In this document: positions 33,057-41,392 of the stretch, piece after piece
Layout: each line of letters begins with the position of its first letter
How positions within the stretch are numbered: position 1 is the first letter of the stretch
Origin: Streptomyces sp. R21
Lineage (GTDB): Bacteria; Actinomycetota; Actinomycetes; Streptomycetales; Streptomycetaceae
Reading direction: 5' to 3'
Length of the DNA: 64,000 nucleotides
Assembly: GCF_041051975.1 (NCBI RefSeq)
Contig: NZ_CP163435.1
Coordinates: 6,799,001-6,863,000 of the forward strand
Program-made: the position numbers and the translations under genes
The notes under the pieces: generated by a model
Database searches by the model: none
What the model was told of the DNA's origin: nothing
The model's input: only the letters and a program-made list of their open reading frames with translations

Positions 33057-33230
33057 TCAGTGCCTGAAGGCGTCCTTGGCCTTGTCGCCGGACTGCTTCA
33101 GGTTTCCGGAGATCTGGTCGGTCCTGCCTTCTCGCTGCAGTCGCCTGTTGCGGGTGGCCCGGCCGATGCGTTCGGTGACCCGGCCCTTGAATGCCTGGGT
33201 CTTGTTCTTGATCGTCCGTCCGACGCTCAT
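33057..33230 (-). CDS. CsbD-family stress protein
   Basis: A 57-residue very basic, helical protein of the CsbD-like type (SVGRTIKNKTQAFKGRVTERIG, then GRTDQISGNLKQSGDKAKDAF). In Bacillus csbD is controlled by the general-stress sigma factor SigB; its biochemical role is unknown. The start is the ATG at 33230, after AGAGGACAACC. It lies upstream of the two helical proteins on the same strand. A copy without its first 15 or so codons is at 45125. Confidence 0.85.
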   Translation of the reverse strand: MSVGRTIKNKTQAFKGRVTERIGRATRNRRLQREGRTDQISGNLKQSGDKAKDAFRH

Positions 33231-33291
33231 GGTTGTCCTCTGCCTGTTCGCTGGATCGGGCTCCCGCGAGCGGGAGAGCGGCTGGTGTGGA

Positions 33292-33468
33292 CTACCCGCG
33301 GCTGCGGCTGTACCGGCGGCCACCGCCGCGTCCGCCACCGCCCCCGCGCATGGCGAAGCCGACGATCCAGACGACCAGTAGTACGGCGGCGACCCACCAG
33401 AGGATCTGCATGGTGAAGCCGAACCCGAACACCACCAGGATCAGCAGAAGGAGAAGGATCCATAACAT
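33292..33468 (-). CDS. Tiny hydrophobic membrane protein, copy 1
   Basis: A 58-residue protein with one or two membrane helices (LWILLLLLLILVVFGFGFTM, LWWVAAVLLVVWIVGFA) and a Gly/Arg tail ending YSRSRG. GGAGG lies 7 bases before the ATG. The same type of protein is common beside CsbD in Streptomyces, with no known role. A second copy at 45253 has a shortened tail. Confidence 0.8.
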   Translation of the reverse strand: MLWILLLLLILVVFGFGFTMQILWWVAAVLLVVWIVGFAMRGGGGGRGGGRRYSRSRG

Positions 33469-33584
33469 CGCCGGGCCTCCAGATCGCGGGAATTTCCTGG
33501 GTCCGCGGGGTCCGGGCGAAACGGGAAGGTGGAATGCGTCGCCCGAACAGTCCGGAGCGGCATAGCCCTACGCCGTGCTGTCAG

Positions 33585-33797
33585 TCAACGCCTGGCAACT
33601 GTCTGTGTCAACGCAGTGTCGACACGGGGGAGTTCTGCGAGCTGGGCAGGGGACGCTGGGACAAACGAAGCCTCGGCGGAACCGTCGGCCGGCTCGGGCG
33701 GCGGCGCCGGCAGGACGCGGTCCTCCCACCAGGACAGGCCCAGCACGGTGGCGAGCAGGACGAAGGGGGCAGAAGCCGGAACGATCAGTACGTACAT
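33585..33797 (-). CDS. Small one-helix membrane protein
   Basis: A 70-residue protein with an N-terminal hydrophobic stretch (YVLIVPASAPFVLLATVLGLSWWEDRVL) and an acidic, Pro/Ala-rich tail. I do not recognise it. The ATG has a modest GGTGG site. In the duplicated block only its last codons remain (45535-45571), which suggests it can be lost. Coding status is likely but not certain. Confidence 0.55.
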   Translation of the reverse strand: MYVLIVPASAPFVLLATVLGLSWWEDRVLPAPPPEPADGSAEASFVPASPAQLAELPRVDTALTQTVARR

Positions 33798-34120
33798 GCG
33801 TACCACCTGCGGTGGGATGCGTGCGACGCGGCGGGCAGCACCAGGAGGATGCCCGCATGAGGCGCATCGAGGCTGCGCCGGGATGGCGTGGCGACGGCGG
33901 GTGCGGGAGCGACCCGTTGGTACACGGGGCAGATTCCGGCACTGATGCGCGAGGTGCGCCCTCGAAGGAGCGCGAGAGGTGATCGACGCTGCCGGGGGCT
34001 CGGGCCGTACCGTGCACGTTAGCCCTCGCCGCATCCCCTGAACAGTCGGCAAGTGGCCATCCGGTCCTGGCGGAGGACGCTGACGTGGGTCGCTGTCCGC
34101 AGCCTCTGGGGAGGGCTAGT

Positions 34121-34132
34121 CTGTTCGAACAG
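34121..34132. promoter_or_regulatory. Palindrome CTGTTCGAACAG before the 92-residue gene
   Basis: A perfect 12-bp palindrome lies about 50 bp upstream of the GTG, just after CTAGT, which could be part of a -10 element. It is preserved exactly in the second copy (45770-45781), so it could be an operator. It also resembles LexA-type and TTCGAA operators. Confidence 0.45.
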
Positions 34133-34181
34133 GCCCTGGCCCCCGGCATTGATGCGTTGTTCCGCTCCGGGGAGGCCCGCC

Positions 34182-34460
34182 GTGTTCGTTCTGCTTCTCG
34201 TGCTGATCGTGGTCCTGTTCGGCCTCGGCTTTCTCCATCCCCTCTGGTGGGTGGCCGCGGCCGTGTTGCTCTTCGGCGCCACCCGACACGGCCGTGATCG
34301 CGGGGGAGGCTGGATCCGCGGTGACGGGTCCGATCTCGGGGGCTACCGGGACTACCAGGAGCGCCGGGACCGTCGGGACCGCTGGGACCGTCGCTACAGC
34401 CGTCAGAACCGGGCGCGCTGGAGGCGCGAGGACCGCCGGGACCATGAACGCGGCGGGTGA
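34182..34460 (+). CDS. Membrane protein with Arg/Asp-rich tail, copy 1
   Basis: A 92-residue protein. Two short hydrophobic helices (FVLLLVLIVVLFGLGFLHPLWW, VAAAVLLFGA) are followed by a tail rich in Arg, Asp, Gly and Tyr (DYQERRDRRDRWDRRYSRQNR). GGAGG lies 6 bases before the GTG. Its N-terminus matches the tiny membrane protein at 33292, so they are probably related. The tail could bind RNA or stay disordered. Function is unknown. The copy at 45831 is nearly identical. Confidence 0.8.
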   Translation: MFVLLLVLIVVLFGLGFLHPLWWVAAAVLLFGATRHGRDRGGGWIRGDGSDLGGYRDYQERRDRRDRWDRRYSRQNRARWRREDRRDHERGG

Positions 34461-34622
34461 CCGATGAATTGGCCTGACATCCGTTGGTTCCGGCATGGCT
34501 TCGGCCATGCCGGACGCGCGGAAATCACGGACCGCCATACAAGCCCGGCGCGGCTGCCGAACGGCGACTGGCACGCCGCTGACCGCCTACGGACAGGATG
34601 ACTGCCCTGTGAGGTACCCGCC

Positions 34623-34982
34623 ATGCGCCAACTGACCACACCCCGAGAAGAGCAGCGGCTGTTGACGGTCGTGGCTTCGGCGGAGGAAACGGCTCTACTG
34701 ACCGAGGTCGTCGAACTACGCGCCAGAAACGAGCAGTTGGGCCGCGCGCTGGCGAGCCGTGCGGTGATCGACCAGGCGCGCGGCATGGTGATGGCCCTGG
34801 CGCCGTGTTCCAGTGAGCGGGCCTGGGACCTGCTGGTGGAGGTGTCGCAGCACTGCAACGTCAAGCTCCGGGACGTGGCCGTTGCCCTGGTCGCCACGAC
34901 GAAGGACGAGGCGCTCCCGGAACCGATACGGCGGGAGCTGCGCCGGGCACTGCGGCGCCTCCATCTGGCAGACCGGCGGTGA
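34623..34982 (+). CDS. ANTAR-domain protein
   Basis: A 119-residue protein with an ANTAR RNA-binding domain at about residues 38-100: LGRALASRAVIDQARGMVMAL, then LLVEVSQHCNVKLRDVAVALV. ANTAR proteins bind paired hairpins in mRNA leaders and stop transcription termination. It has no GAF domain, so it may work with a partner. Two relatives follow the duplicated block: an intact one at 46194 and one with an internal deletion at 47004. Confidence 0.82.
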   Translation: MRQLTTPREEQRLLTVVASAEETALLTEVVELRARNEQLGRALASRAVIDQARGMVMALAPCSSERAWDLLVEVSQHCNVKLRDVAVALVATTKDEALPEPIRRELRRALRRLHLADRR

Positions 34983-35170
34983 CGGCCTGCCTGCTCAGCG
35001 GGCGGCACCGGGAGCTGTGAGCTCAACTCTCCGGTGCCTTCGTCCAGATCGGCCGTCGGACGCCTCCGTTGTGTAGCCCACGTCGTGGAACTCAAACGCC
35101 GGCCTGTCCCTTTCCTGACCCTGAAGCCGTTGAGCAGGCGGGACACCCGAAGAGCGCCACCCCGTCGGCG

Positions 35171-36562
35171 TCACTGCGGTGGCGGCAGGTAGACGGTGAG
35201 CGCACGTGCCGCTTTGTCGAGATGGAGCGCGTCAGCCGCCGTACTCACTTCGCCGTCACGGGTGTAGTCCTCTTCCTCGCTCATTCCGTCGATCCGCAGC
35301 CGGGTGACCGTGGTGGCCTGGTAGACGCGGGAGCGGGCGAGGGTTCCGGTGAGGAAGGCCGTGATGAGCCGGGTGCGGGCGAAGGGATGGCTGCCGTCGA
35401 CGGCGCGGATGTCGAGGAGTCCGTCGTTGAGGCTGCGGCGGTAGGAGGGGGCGAAGCCGGGCGGGTCGTAGCGGCTGTTGCCGGCGAAGAGCAGCCACAG
35501 CCGTCGGTGCCGTCCGTCGATGGTCACCTGGCGGGGAGTGCTGTCGGCGAGGACGCGGAGCAGGCCGATGCAGAGGGCGGGCCACTTGCCGAGGCGCGCC
35601 TCGCGGGCTTCGCGGGCCCGGACGAGTTCGGGGTAGACGCCAATACTGAAGGTGTTGAGGAAGTACGTGCTGGAGTCGTCGTCGGTACTGCCGATGGCGG
35701 TGACCCGGCCGAGGTCGACGGCTCCACCCCGGCCCGCCTCCACGGCATCGGCAGTGGACTTCAAGGTCGTCAGTCCGAGGTCGGCGGCGAAGTGGTTGAG
35801 GGTGCCGGCGGGGAACACGGCCAGTGGCAGTCCGCTCTCGGTGGCCCGGACCGCTGCCGCGTTGACCGTCCCGTCGCCGCCGACGACACCGAGGGCGCCA
35901 CCGTGGGCGAGTACGTCCTTGGCGGCTTGGTCGAGCACCAGGTGCAGGTCGACGCCACTCTCGCAGAGCCGTATGTCCGCCATCGGCAGGAGGATCCGTA
36001 GTTCGGCTTCGGCCGGAGTGTCGCCGCCCGCATCGCTGTTGACGACGGCGATCAGCCCCCGGCCTGTGGGAAGCGCGGGGACGCAGACGTTCGGCCGGGC
36101 GGTCTCGGCGGGTGCGTCCACGTGCAGTGGCCACCAACGGCAGGTTGCCGCCGCGACACCGACCCCGAGTGCGGCGCCCGCGAGCACATCACGGGATGAG
36201 CGCGTGCCGGTGCCGGCGCGAAAGACGGCGGCTGCCGTGGCCAGGGGGATGAGCGCGGCTCCCAGCCTGGGCGACTCCAGGGTGACGCCGGCGGCGAAAG
36301 CCGCGACGGCGGCCGCGTGCCCGGCAGGCGACGCCCGGGGGGTGGGCCGAGGCGGAAGCCGGTGGCCGGCGGCCGATTTGGCGGCGATGCCGACGGCGGC
36401 AGAGGCCAGGGCGAGTGAGCCGGTGGCGCGCAGGGCAGCACGGCGTGCGCCACGGTTGCCGGACAGACCCATGACGGCCGCGCCGGCCAGCCACGGCAGC
36501 ATGGGGTGGGAGGAGGCGACGCGCTCGAAGAGCCGTGCATGGATTGCGCGGGGGTGTCTCAT
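35171..36562 (-). CDS. PAP2-like / diacylglycerol kinase-family fusion
   Basis: A 463-residue bifunctional-looking lipid enzyme. The N-terminal part (about residues 1-155) is a membrane PAP2-like domain, but its phosphatase motifs are worn: PAGH stands for PSGH, and the SRxxxxxHxxxD motif reads SSRDVLAG without the His. The C-terminal half is a DagK catalytic domain (GVVGGDGTVNAAA, FPAGTLNHFAADLGL). It should phosphorylate diacylglycerol, sphingoid or a related lipid. The ATG at 36562 gives the usual RLFERVA start; a GTG at 36637 is possible. It diverges from the sigma gene. Confidence 0.83.
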   Translation of the reverse strand: MRHPRAIHARLFERVASSHPMLPWLAGAAVMGLSGNRGARRAALRATGSLALASAAVGIAAKSAAGHRLPPRPTPRASPAGHAAAVAAFAAGVTLESPRLGAALIPLATAAAVFRAGTGTRSSRDVLAGAALGVGVAAATCRWWPLHVDAPAETARPNVCVPALPTGRGLIAVVNSDAGGDTPAEAELRILLPMADIRLCESGVDLHLVLDQAAKDVLAHGGALGVVGGDGTVNAAAVRATESGLPLAVFPAGTLNHFAADLGLTTLKSTADAVEAGRGGAVDLGRVTAIGSTDDDSSTYFLNTFSIGVYPELVRAREAREARLGKWPALCIGLLRVLADSTPRQVTIDGRHRRLWLLFAGNSRYDPPGFAPSYRRSLNDGLLDIRAVDGSHPFARTRLITAFLTGTLARSRVYQATTVTRLRIDGMSEEEDYTRDGEVSTAADALHLDKAARALTVYLPPPQ

Positions 36563-36743
36563 GCCCGACCGGGTACCCGCGGCGATGCCCACCACGCGGC
36601 CGCCTGCCCACGGGAATCGGTCAAGGGCGCCTGACACGTTGCCTGTTGGCCATCCGGTTACGGACGGGAACTTCCCCGGAGCGTCTCGTTCGGCTGGGGC
36701 GGCGCGGGCTGTCCGGGCAGGGACGGCCCGTGGCGCAGAGCTT

Positions 36744-36768
36744 GTTTGAACGCGGGCCGTCCGGGGAC
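36744..36768 (+). promoter_or_regulatory. SigB-type promoter of the sigma gene
   Basis: GTTT (36744-36747) and GGGGAC (36763-36768) are 15 bp apart. This fits the S. coelicolor general-stress (SigB) pattern GNNT-N14-16-GGGTAC with one change. It lies 120 bp before the sigma gene, so the factor may drive its own synthesis. The decayed copy keeps it at 50732-50755 (GTTT-N14-GGGGAG). Confidence 0.5.
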
Positions 36769-36888
36769 CCGCCCGTGGTGCTTCGGACCGGAGGCACGCC
36801 TGTGGAGGCAGCTGTCGCTGTTCCCCTGGGTGTTGCGGTCTGTCGCTCCCACGGTGAGCGATGCCAGCGATCGGGGAGACACGTGCTC

Positions 36889-37713
36889 ATGCCGGACGTA
36901 CGCACGCAGAGCCCACGAAGCACACGCCCCCACGACTACGGCGACGCGCCGGACACCGACGCGGCGTTCCGTCGTATCGCCGCACTGCCGGACGGTCCGG
37001 AGAGGTCCGCGCTGCGGCAGGAGGTGGTGTGCGCCTGGATGCCGATGGCCGTACGGCTGGCCCGGCGCTTCCGCCATCGCGGTGAGACCTTCGAGGACCT
37101 CAAGCAGGTCGCCCAACTGGGCCTGGTCAAGGCGGTGTCCCGTTTCGACCCCAGTCTTGGCACCGCCTTCCCGAGCTTTGCCATACCGACGATCCTCGGC
37201 GAGGTGAAACGGCACTTCCGCGACGAACTCTGGGGCGTCCATGTGCCGCGGCGCGTACAGGAGCTGCGCGGCCGGGTCCGGGCCGCCGGCAACGAGTGCG
37301 CCTTGCTCAATGGCCACGAACCCTCCGTCCCCGAGATCGCCGCGCACACCGGCCTGACCGACGCGGAGGTACGACTGGGCCAAGGCGCGCTGGAGAGCTT
37401 CACCGCCCTGTCCACGGACGCCACGCCCGGCAGCTCCGCGGACAGCTACCCGCTGACCGACACCCTCGGTGGCATGGAACCCGGCTTCGACCGGGTGATC
37501 AACCGTGAGGCGCTCCGACCCCTGCTGCGAGCACTGCCCGAACGCGAACGGCAGATCCTGTACATGAGGTTCTTCTGCGAGATGACGCAGGCCCGCATCG
37601 GTCTGCGGCTCGGCGTCTCCCAGATGCACATCTCCCGCCTGATCACCCGCACCTGTGCCCGCCTGCGTGACCAGGTCATGGCCGACACCCACGATCTGAG
37701 GAGGGCCGCGTGA
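36889..37713 (+). CDS. SigB/SigF-type stress sigma factor
   Basis: A 274-residue group 3 sigma factor. Region 2 has RLARRFRHRGETFEDLKQVAQLGLVKAVSRFDPSLG and FPSFAIPTILGEVKRHFRD; WGVHVPRRVQELR begins region 3. Region 4 has LPERERQILYMRFF and TQARIGLRLGVSQMHISRL. Such factors are held by an anti-sigma kinase and freed by STAS antagonists, which are present in this block. The ATG at 36889 is preceded by GGGGAGAC; a GTG two codons earlier is possible. Its stop overlaps the next gene by 4 bp. A collapsed copy lies at 50879. Confidence 0.92.
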   Translation: MPDVRTQSPRSTRPHDYGDAPDTDAAFRRIAALPDGPERSALRQEVVCAWMPMAVRLARRFRHRGETFEDLKQVAQLGLVKAVSRFDPSLGTAFPSFAIPTILGEVKRHFRDELWGVHVPRRVQELRGRVRAAGNECALLNGHEPSVPEIAAHTGLTDAEVRLGQGALESFTALSTDATPGSSADSYPLTDTLGGMEPGFDRVINREALRPLLRALPERERQILYMRFFCEMTQARIGLRLGVSQMHISRLITRTCARLRDQVMADTHDLRRAA

Positions 37714-38546
37714 CGACCTCCCGGGCGCACGGACGGAGCCGGGCCGCCAGGCCCAACTTCCGTCGCTCCACGGAGAGGCAGACACTGGTTGCCGCAGGGC
37801 GGGCGGGCTTTGCCGCACGGGGTGTGGTGTATGTCCTGATCGGCGCCCTTGCCATTCGGATCGCCCTCGGCAGCGGTGGCGGGACGGCGGACCGGCAGGG
37901 GGCGCTGGCCCAGGTCGCGGAGCAGCCGTTCGGGAAAGTGATGCTGTGGGCGATAGTGGTCGGCTTCGCCTCCATGGCCCTCTGGCGGGGCGCCCGCGCC
38001 GTGCTCACCAGGGGACCTCAGCGGAAGGCGAGTTCACGAGCCCTCGACGGCGGGCGGGCGGTCTTCTACGCCTTTGTCTGCTGGACCACGGCGGTGTACG
38101 CGGCCGGGGGCGGCCAGGGCTCCAGCGGCAACGCGAAGTCGCAGGACTGGACGGCATCGGCGCTCAAACTGTCGTACGGCCAAGTGCTGGTGGGAGCCGC
38201 GGGCTGCCTCCTGATCGGCATCGGCGCGGTGCTCGCCGTCCGGGCGGCCATGCGCAGCTTCCTCAAGCAGCTGGACACCGGGAGCATGAGCCCTCGTACC
38301 CAGCAGGTCGTCACCGCCCTGGGCGTGGGCGGAGGCGTGGCGCGCGGTGTGGTGTTCGCGGCGGCCGGGATCTTCATCCTGGTGGCGGCCATCCGCTTCG
38401 ACCCGGACAAGGCCAAAGGCGTGGACGCCACGCTCCGCAGCTTCACCCAGACACCGGTGGGACCGTGGCTCCTGGTCGCCGTCGCGATCGGGCTGATCCT
38501 CTTCGGCGTCTTCTCCTTCGCCTCAGCCCGCTGGCGACGCCTGTGA
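37710..38546 (+). CDS. DUF1206 membrane protein
   Basis: A 278-residue protein built from three repeats of a two-helix unit, each with a Gly/Ala-rich motif: GRAGFAARGVVYVLIGALAIR, ALDGGRAVFYAFVCWTTAV and GVARGVVFAAAGIFILVAA. This is the DUF1206 family, of unknown function and often near stress genes in actinobacteria. The GTG overlaps the sigma gene stop (GTGA), so it is made together with the sigma factor. A role in sensing membrane state is only a guess. Confidence 0.9.
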   Translation: MTTSRAHGRSRAARPNFRRSTERQTLVAAGRAGFAARGVVYVLIGALAIRIALGSGGGTADRQGALAQVAEQPFGKVMLWAIVVGFASMALWRGARAVLTRGPQRKASSRALDGGRAVFYAFVCWTTAVYAAGGGQGSSGNAKSQDWTASALKLSYGQVLVGAAGCLLIGIGAVLAVRAAMRSFLKQLDTGSMSPRTQQVVTALGVGGGVARGVVFAAAGIFILVAAIRFDPDKAKGVDATLRSFTQTPVGPWLLVAVAIGLILFGVFSFASARWRRL

Positions 38547-38736
38547 ACGCCTGCCCAAGCCAGATCTGCCGGCTCCTCCCGCAGGCTCGCCGCTCGGGCC
38601 GGGCCATCACCACACACCCGTCAGAACAGCAGCGGCGACTGTCCCGCAGACGACCTTGCCGCACCGGACGCCGCTGCGGCGAACGTAGTTCTTCATGCGG
38701 GGGCAACTGCATGCGTTGGCCGCCTCGGCGACGGTG

Positions 38737-39453
38737 TCAGGCCACCAGGCCGGGGAGGGGTTCGGAGTCGTCGATGAAGGCGCGGGCCAGGTCGGACAGG
38801 CGGCGGTTGTGCGCGCGGGCGTAACTGCGCAGTGCGGTGAAGGCCTGTTCCATGTCGATGTTCTGGCGTTCGGCGAGTTTGCCTTTGGCCTGCTCGATCA
38901 GTACGCGGCTGTTCAGTGCGGTCTGCAGCTGTTCGTTGAGGACCGTGCTGCGATGGACGGAGCGTTGTTGCAGGAGGCTGATGGTGGCGACGTCGGCCAG
39001 GGCCTGGGCGACGAGTGTGCCCGCCGGGTCGAAGGGGCCGGGGGCGGCGCGGAAGAGGTTCAGGGCGCCGACGACCTCGTCTCGCAGGCGCATGGGCAAC
39101 GCCTGGACCGCCCCGAAGCCGCTGCGGTGGGCGGCCATGACGAAGCGCGGCCAGCGGTCGACCTCCCGGGTCAGGTCGGGGACGATCACGGGTGTGCCGG
39201 TGCGGAAGCACTCCAGGCAGGGGCCCTCGTCGTTCTGGAGCTGGAAGAGCTCCAACAGGCGTACCTGTTCGTCGGAGGCGGCCATCACGCGCAGTTCGCC
39301 GTCGCGGTCCGCGAGCAGCACCCCGGCCGCGCTCGCGCCGAGCAGCCCGACACAGCGGTCGGTGAGCAGGCGCAGGAAATCAATGAGGTCGAAGTCGGCG
39401 ACCAGGTTGTCCGCCAGCTCGACGAAGGTCTTGGCCAGGAGCTGCTGATTCAT
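38737..39453 (-). CDS. GAF-ANTAR regulator 1
   Basis: A 238-residue transcription antiterminator. The GAF domain covers about residues 20-160 (GVLLADRDGELRVMAASDE, NDEGPCLECFRTG, QALPMRLRDEVVGALNLF). A coiled connector leads to the ANTAR domain (ALNSRVLIEQAKGKLAERQNIDMEQAFTALRSYARAHNRRL). The GAF domain senses a ligand or light-like cue and ANTAR binds hairpin pairs in nascent RNA. It sits 78 bp downstream of a second GAF-ANTAR gene. Confidence 0.9.
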   Translation of the reverse strand: MNQQLLAKTFVELADNLVADFDLIDFLRLLTDRCVGLLGASAAGVLLADRDGELRVMAASDEQVRLLELFQLQNDEGPCLECFRTGTPVIVPDLTREVDRWPRFVMAAHRSGFGAVQALPMRLRDEVVGALNLFRAAPGPFDPAGTLVAQALADVATISLLQQRSVHRSTVLNEQLQTALNSRVLIEQAKGKLAERQNIDMEQAFTALRSYARAHNRRLSDLARAFIDDSEPLPGLVA

Positions 39454-39531
39454 GGTGTCACCCTCGATGGAGACTATTCCCGCCGGGAAGGGGCGGGAAG
39501 CACAGCGCGTTCGTCGGAGGGCACCGGTACA

Positions 39532-40308
39532 TCAGGTCTCCTCGTCGGTCCGTTCGGGTTCCGTGTCCGGGGAGAAGCGGAGCCGGTGGGCCACCACGTC
39601 GGCGGCCACGTCGGCGAGCCGGTGGCCCTGCGTATAGGCGTGGGCGCGGAGCCGGACGAAGGCTTCGTCGATGCCGATGCCGAGCTGGACGGTGAGAATG
39701 CCGGTCGCCTGGTCGATCTCCGCCCGGTAGCCGCCCAGATCCTCGAAGCCCCGATCTGCCGGTGTTCCACCAGCCAGTGCTCCACCGGCCGGTGCGCCCG
39801 TCTCGTCGATCCGCGCATCGAGCAGGAGCAGCGTGGCGAGATCGGCGAAGGCCAGCGCGTCGGCCAACTGCTCCGCGTCCAGCACGGTCGGCACGTCGGC
39901 GTACAGGTCCAGGACTCCCGGGCTGATCGCCCCCATCTGCAGGGGCAGTGCGAACACGGCGCGTGCCCCGGCTTCCAGGGCCGCGTCGGCGAACACGGCC
40001 CAGCGGTCCTGCAGCCGGCCGGTCAGCAGATCGGGGGTCAGGACGGCCGAGCCGTGGGTGAAGGCGTCCACGCAGGGTCCCTCACCCAGGGTGAGCTGCA
40101 GCTCCTCCAGCTGTTCGCTGATGGTGTCGGTGCTGCACAGCGGATGGCTCGCCGTCGTCTTGGACATCGCTGACACCCCGGCGCCGCCGACGGGCAGCGC
40201 GGCCACGGCCGCGGTGCACACGTCCACCACGCCGACCCGACCACCCCGCAGGGCGGCCTGCTCGGCGACCAGTACCTGGATGCGGGCCGAGCGGCTGTCG
40301 GACCTCAT
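39532..40308 (-). CDS. GAF-ANTAR regulator 2
   Basis: A 258-residue protein with a shorter, more divergent GAF domain (DTISEQLEELQLTLGEGPCVDAF, FALPLQMGAISPGVLDLYAD) and a C-terminal ANTAR domain (YRAEIDQATGILTVQLGIGIDEAFVRLRAHAYTQGHRL). It starts inside the GNAT-like gene stop (4-bp ATGA), so STAS, GNAT-like and ANTAR proteins form one coupled operon. A gutted relic of this gene is at 51562. Confidence 0.87.
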   Translation of the reverse strand: MRSDSRSARIQVLVAEQAALRGGRVGVVDVCTAAVAALPVGGAGVSAMSKTTASHPLCSTDTISEQLEELQLTLGEGPCVDAFTHGSAVLTPDLLTGRLQDRWAVFADAALEAGARAVFALPLQMGAISPGVLDLYADVPTVLDAEQLADALAFADLATLLLLDARIDETGAPAGGALAGGTPADRGFEDLGGYRAEIDQATGILTVQLGIGIDEAFVRLRAHAYTQGHRLADVAADVVAHRLRFSPDTEPERTDEET

Positions 40309-40970
40309 CCGGGCCACCGGGTCCAGGCATCGTGCGCAAGACCCTCCAGCCTCGCCGCGGTTCGCTCCCCGACCGGAAGGACCAGCGCCCGGAGCACCCT
40401 GGCGCTGATCGGCCTCCAGATCTCCCCTATGTCCAGCCATCCCCAGGAGCGGAGCGCGGCGAGGGTCGGGTGATCGGCGCGGTCCACCAGGGTGGCGCCG
40501 AGTGGCGCCTGGTGGTCGGCCAGCAGCCGCTTCTGCAAGCGGCGGGCCACCTGCGCATCCTGCGGATGCGGGCGGACCAGGATGTCGGTGATCGCGAAGA
40601 CGCCGCCCGAATCGGTGAGTTGCTCGATACTGCGCGGCAGTGCTCCGTCGAACCCGAGCCACCAGAAGCCGTCGTTGCGCACCGGGAATCCGAAGGCGCA
40701 CCCCACCAGGTCGTCCGTCTCCGCGATCACCATGGCGAACCCCGGCCGCCGGATGTCGCCGGTGAGACGGTTCAGGAAGTCCTCGCGGCCGGGAGGGCGG
40801 TACGCCTCACGAGGAGACGTCTCGCGGCTGTCCACGTACAGATCCGTCAGTTTCCCGCTCAGGCCCTGCGCCTGCCAGCGGTTCACCCGACGTAACCGCA
40901 CGGCATCCATGGTGGACGCCTCGCCGCCACGGGGATTTCGGGGTTGTCCCTGCCCCGCTCGGGCCGTCAC
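40305..40970 (-). CDS. GNAT-like stress-island protein, copy 2
   Basis: A 221-residue paralog of the proteins at 30545 and 49857. The head VRLRRVNRWQAQGLSGKLTDLY, the middle GCAFGFPVRNDGFWWLGFDGALP, and the helix VARRLQKRLLADHQAPLGATLVD are conserved. The GTG at 40970 overlaps the STAS stop by 4 bp, as in copy 1; an ATG at 40910 also exists. It is the middle gene of the STAS-GNAT-ANTAR operon. Enzyme activity is not proven. Confidence 0.75.
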   Translation of the reverse strand: MTARAGQGQPRNPRGGEASTMDAVRLRRVNRWQAQGLSGKLTDLYVDSRETSPREAYRPPGREDFLNRLTGDIRRPGFAMVIAETDDLVGCAFGFPVRNDGFWWLGFDGALPRSIEQLTDSGGVFAITDILVRPHPQDAQVARRLQKRLLADHQAPLGATLVDRADHPTLAALRSWGWLDIGEIWRPISARVLRALVLPVGERTAARLEGLAHDAWTRWPG

Positions 40971-41392
40971 CGCGCATCGCCCGAGAGCACAGAGGCAAGC
41001 GGATGTGTCCGGTGCGGCGGGGCTTGGGCGGTCTGGGCTGGGACACCCTCGAGAGGAGATGCCGGATGTCCGAGCGGAGGGCCGAGGAGCAGGAACCCGC
41101 AGTCGGTGAGGTCGAGGATCAGGCCCATTGTCGGTGGCGGGTGGTGCAGTCGTAGGACTCCGCCGGCCTCGGCGGTCTGCTGCGCGGCGTAGAGGAAGGT
41201 GTTGAGGCCGCTGCAGTCGCAGAAGGTCACGGGGGTGAGGTCGACATCGACGGTGCGGATACCGTCGCTCAGGCACCACGCCAGTGCCGCGCGCACCAGC
41301 GGCGCCGATTCCAGGTCGATCTCACCGGCCAGGGTGATCAGTGCCCGGTTGTGTCGGTCGCGGCGGTAGACGGTGAGTTGCGGGAGGGGCAT
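40967..41392 (-). CDS. STAS-domain anti-sigma factor antagonist, long form
   Basis: A 141-residue SpoIIAA/RsbV-type protein. LITLAGEIDLESAPLVRAAL is followed by the phosphorylation loop VTFCDCSGLNTFLYAA, with Ser61 in the position phosphorylated in SpoIIAA; the preceding Ser is Cys here. Strand VLRLHHPPPTMGLILDLT completes the fold. A Pro/Ala/His-rich tail of about 35 residues follows, which most members lack. It would free the stress sigma factor from its anti-sigma kinase when unphosphorylated. The start has the conserved GAACCGAGGCGTC leader. Confidence 0.87.
   Translation of the reverse strand: MPLPQLTVYRRDRHNRALITLAGEIDLESAPLVRAALAWCLSDGIRTVDVDLTPVTFCDCSGLNTFLYAAQQTAEAGGVLRLHHPPPTMGLILDLTDCGFLLLGPPLGHPASPLEGVPAQTAQAPPHRTHPLASVLSGDAR

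Larger units (their letters stand above)
33935..34460. repeat. Duplicated segment, copy 1
   Basis: This DNA matches 45574-46109 almost base for base over long stretches, including about 240 bp of non-coding leader and the whole small gene at 34182. The other copy is interrupted only by small changes and a 10-base insertion. Confidence 0.85.
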
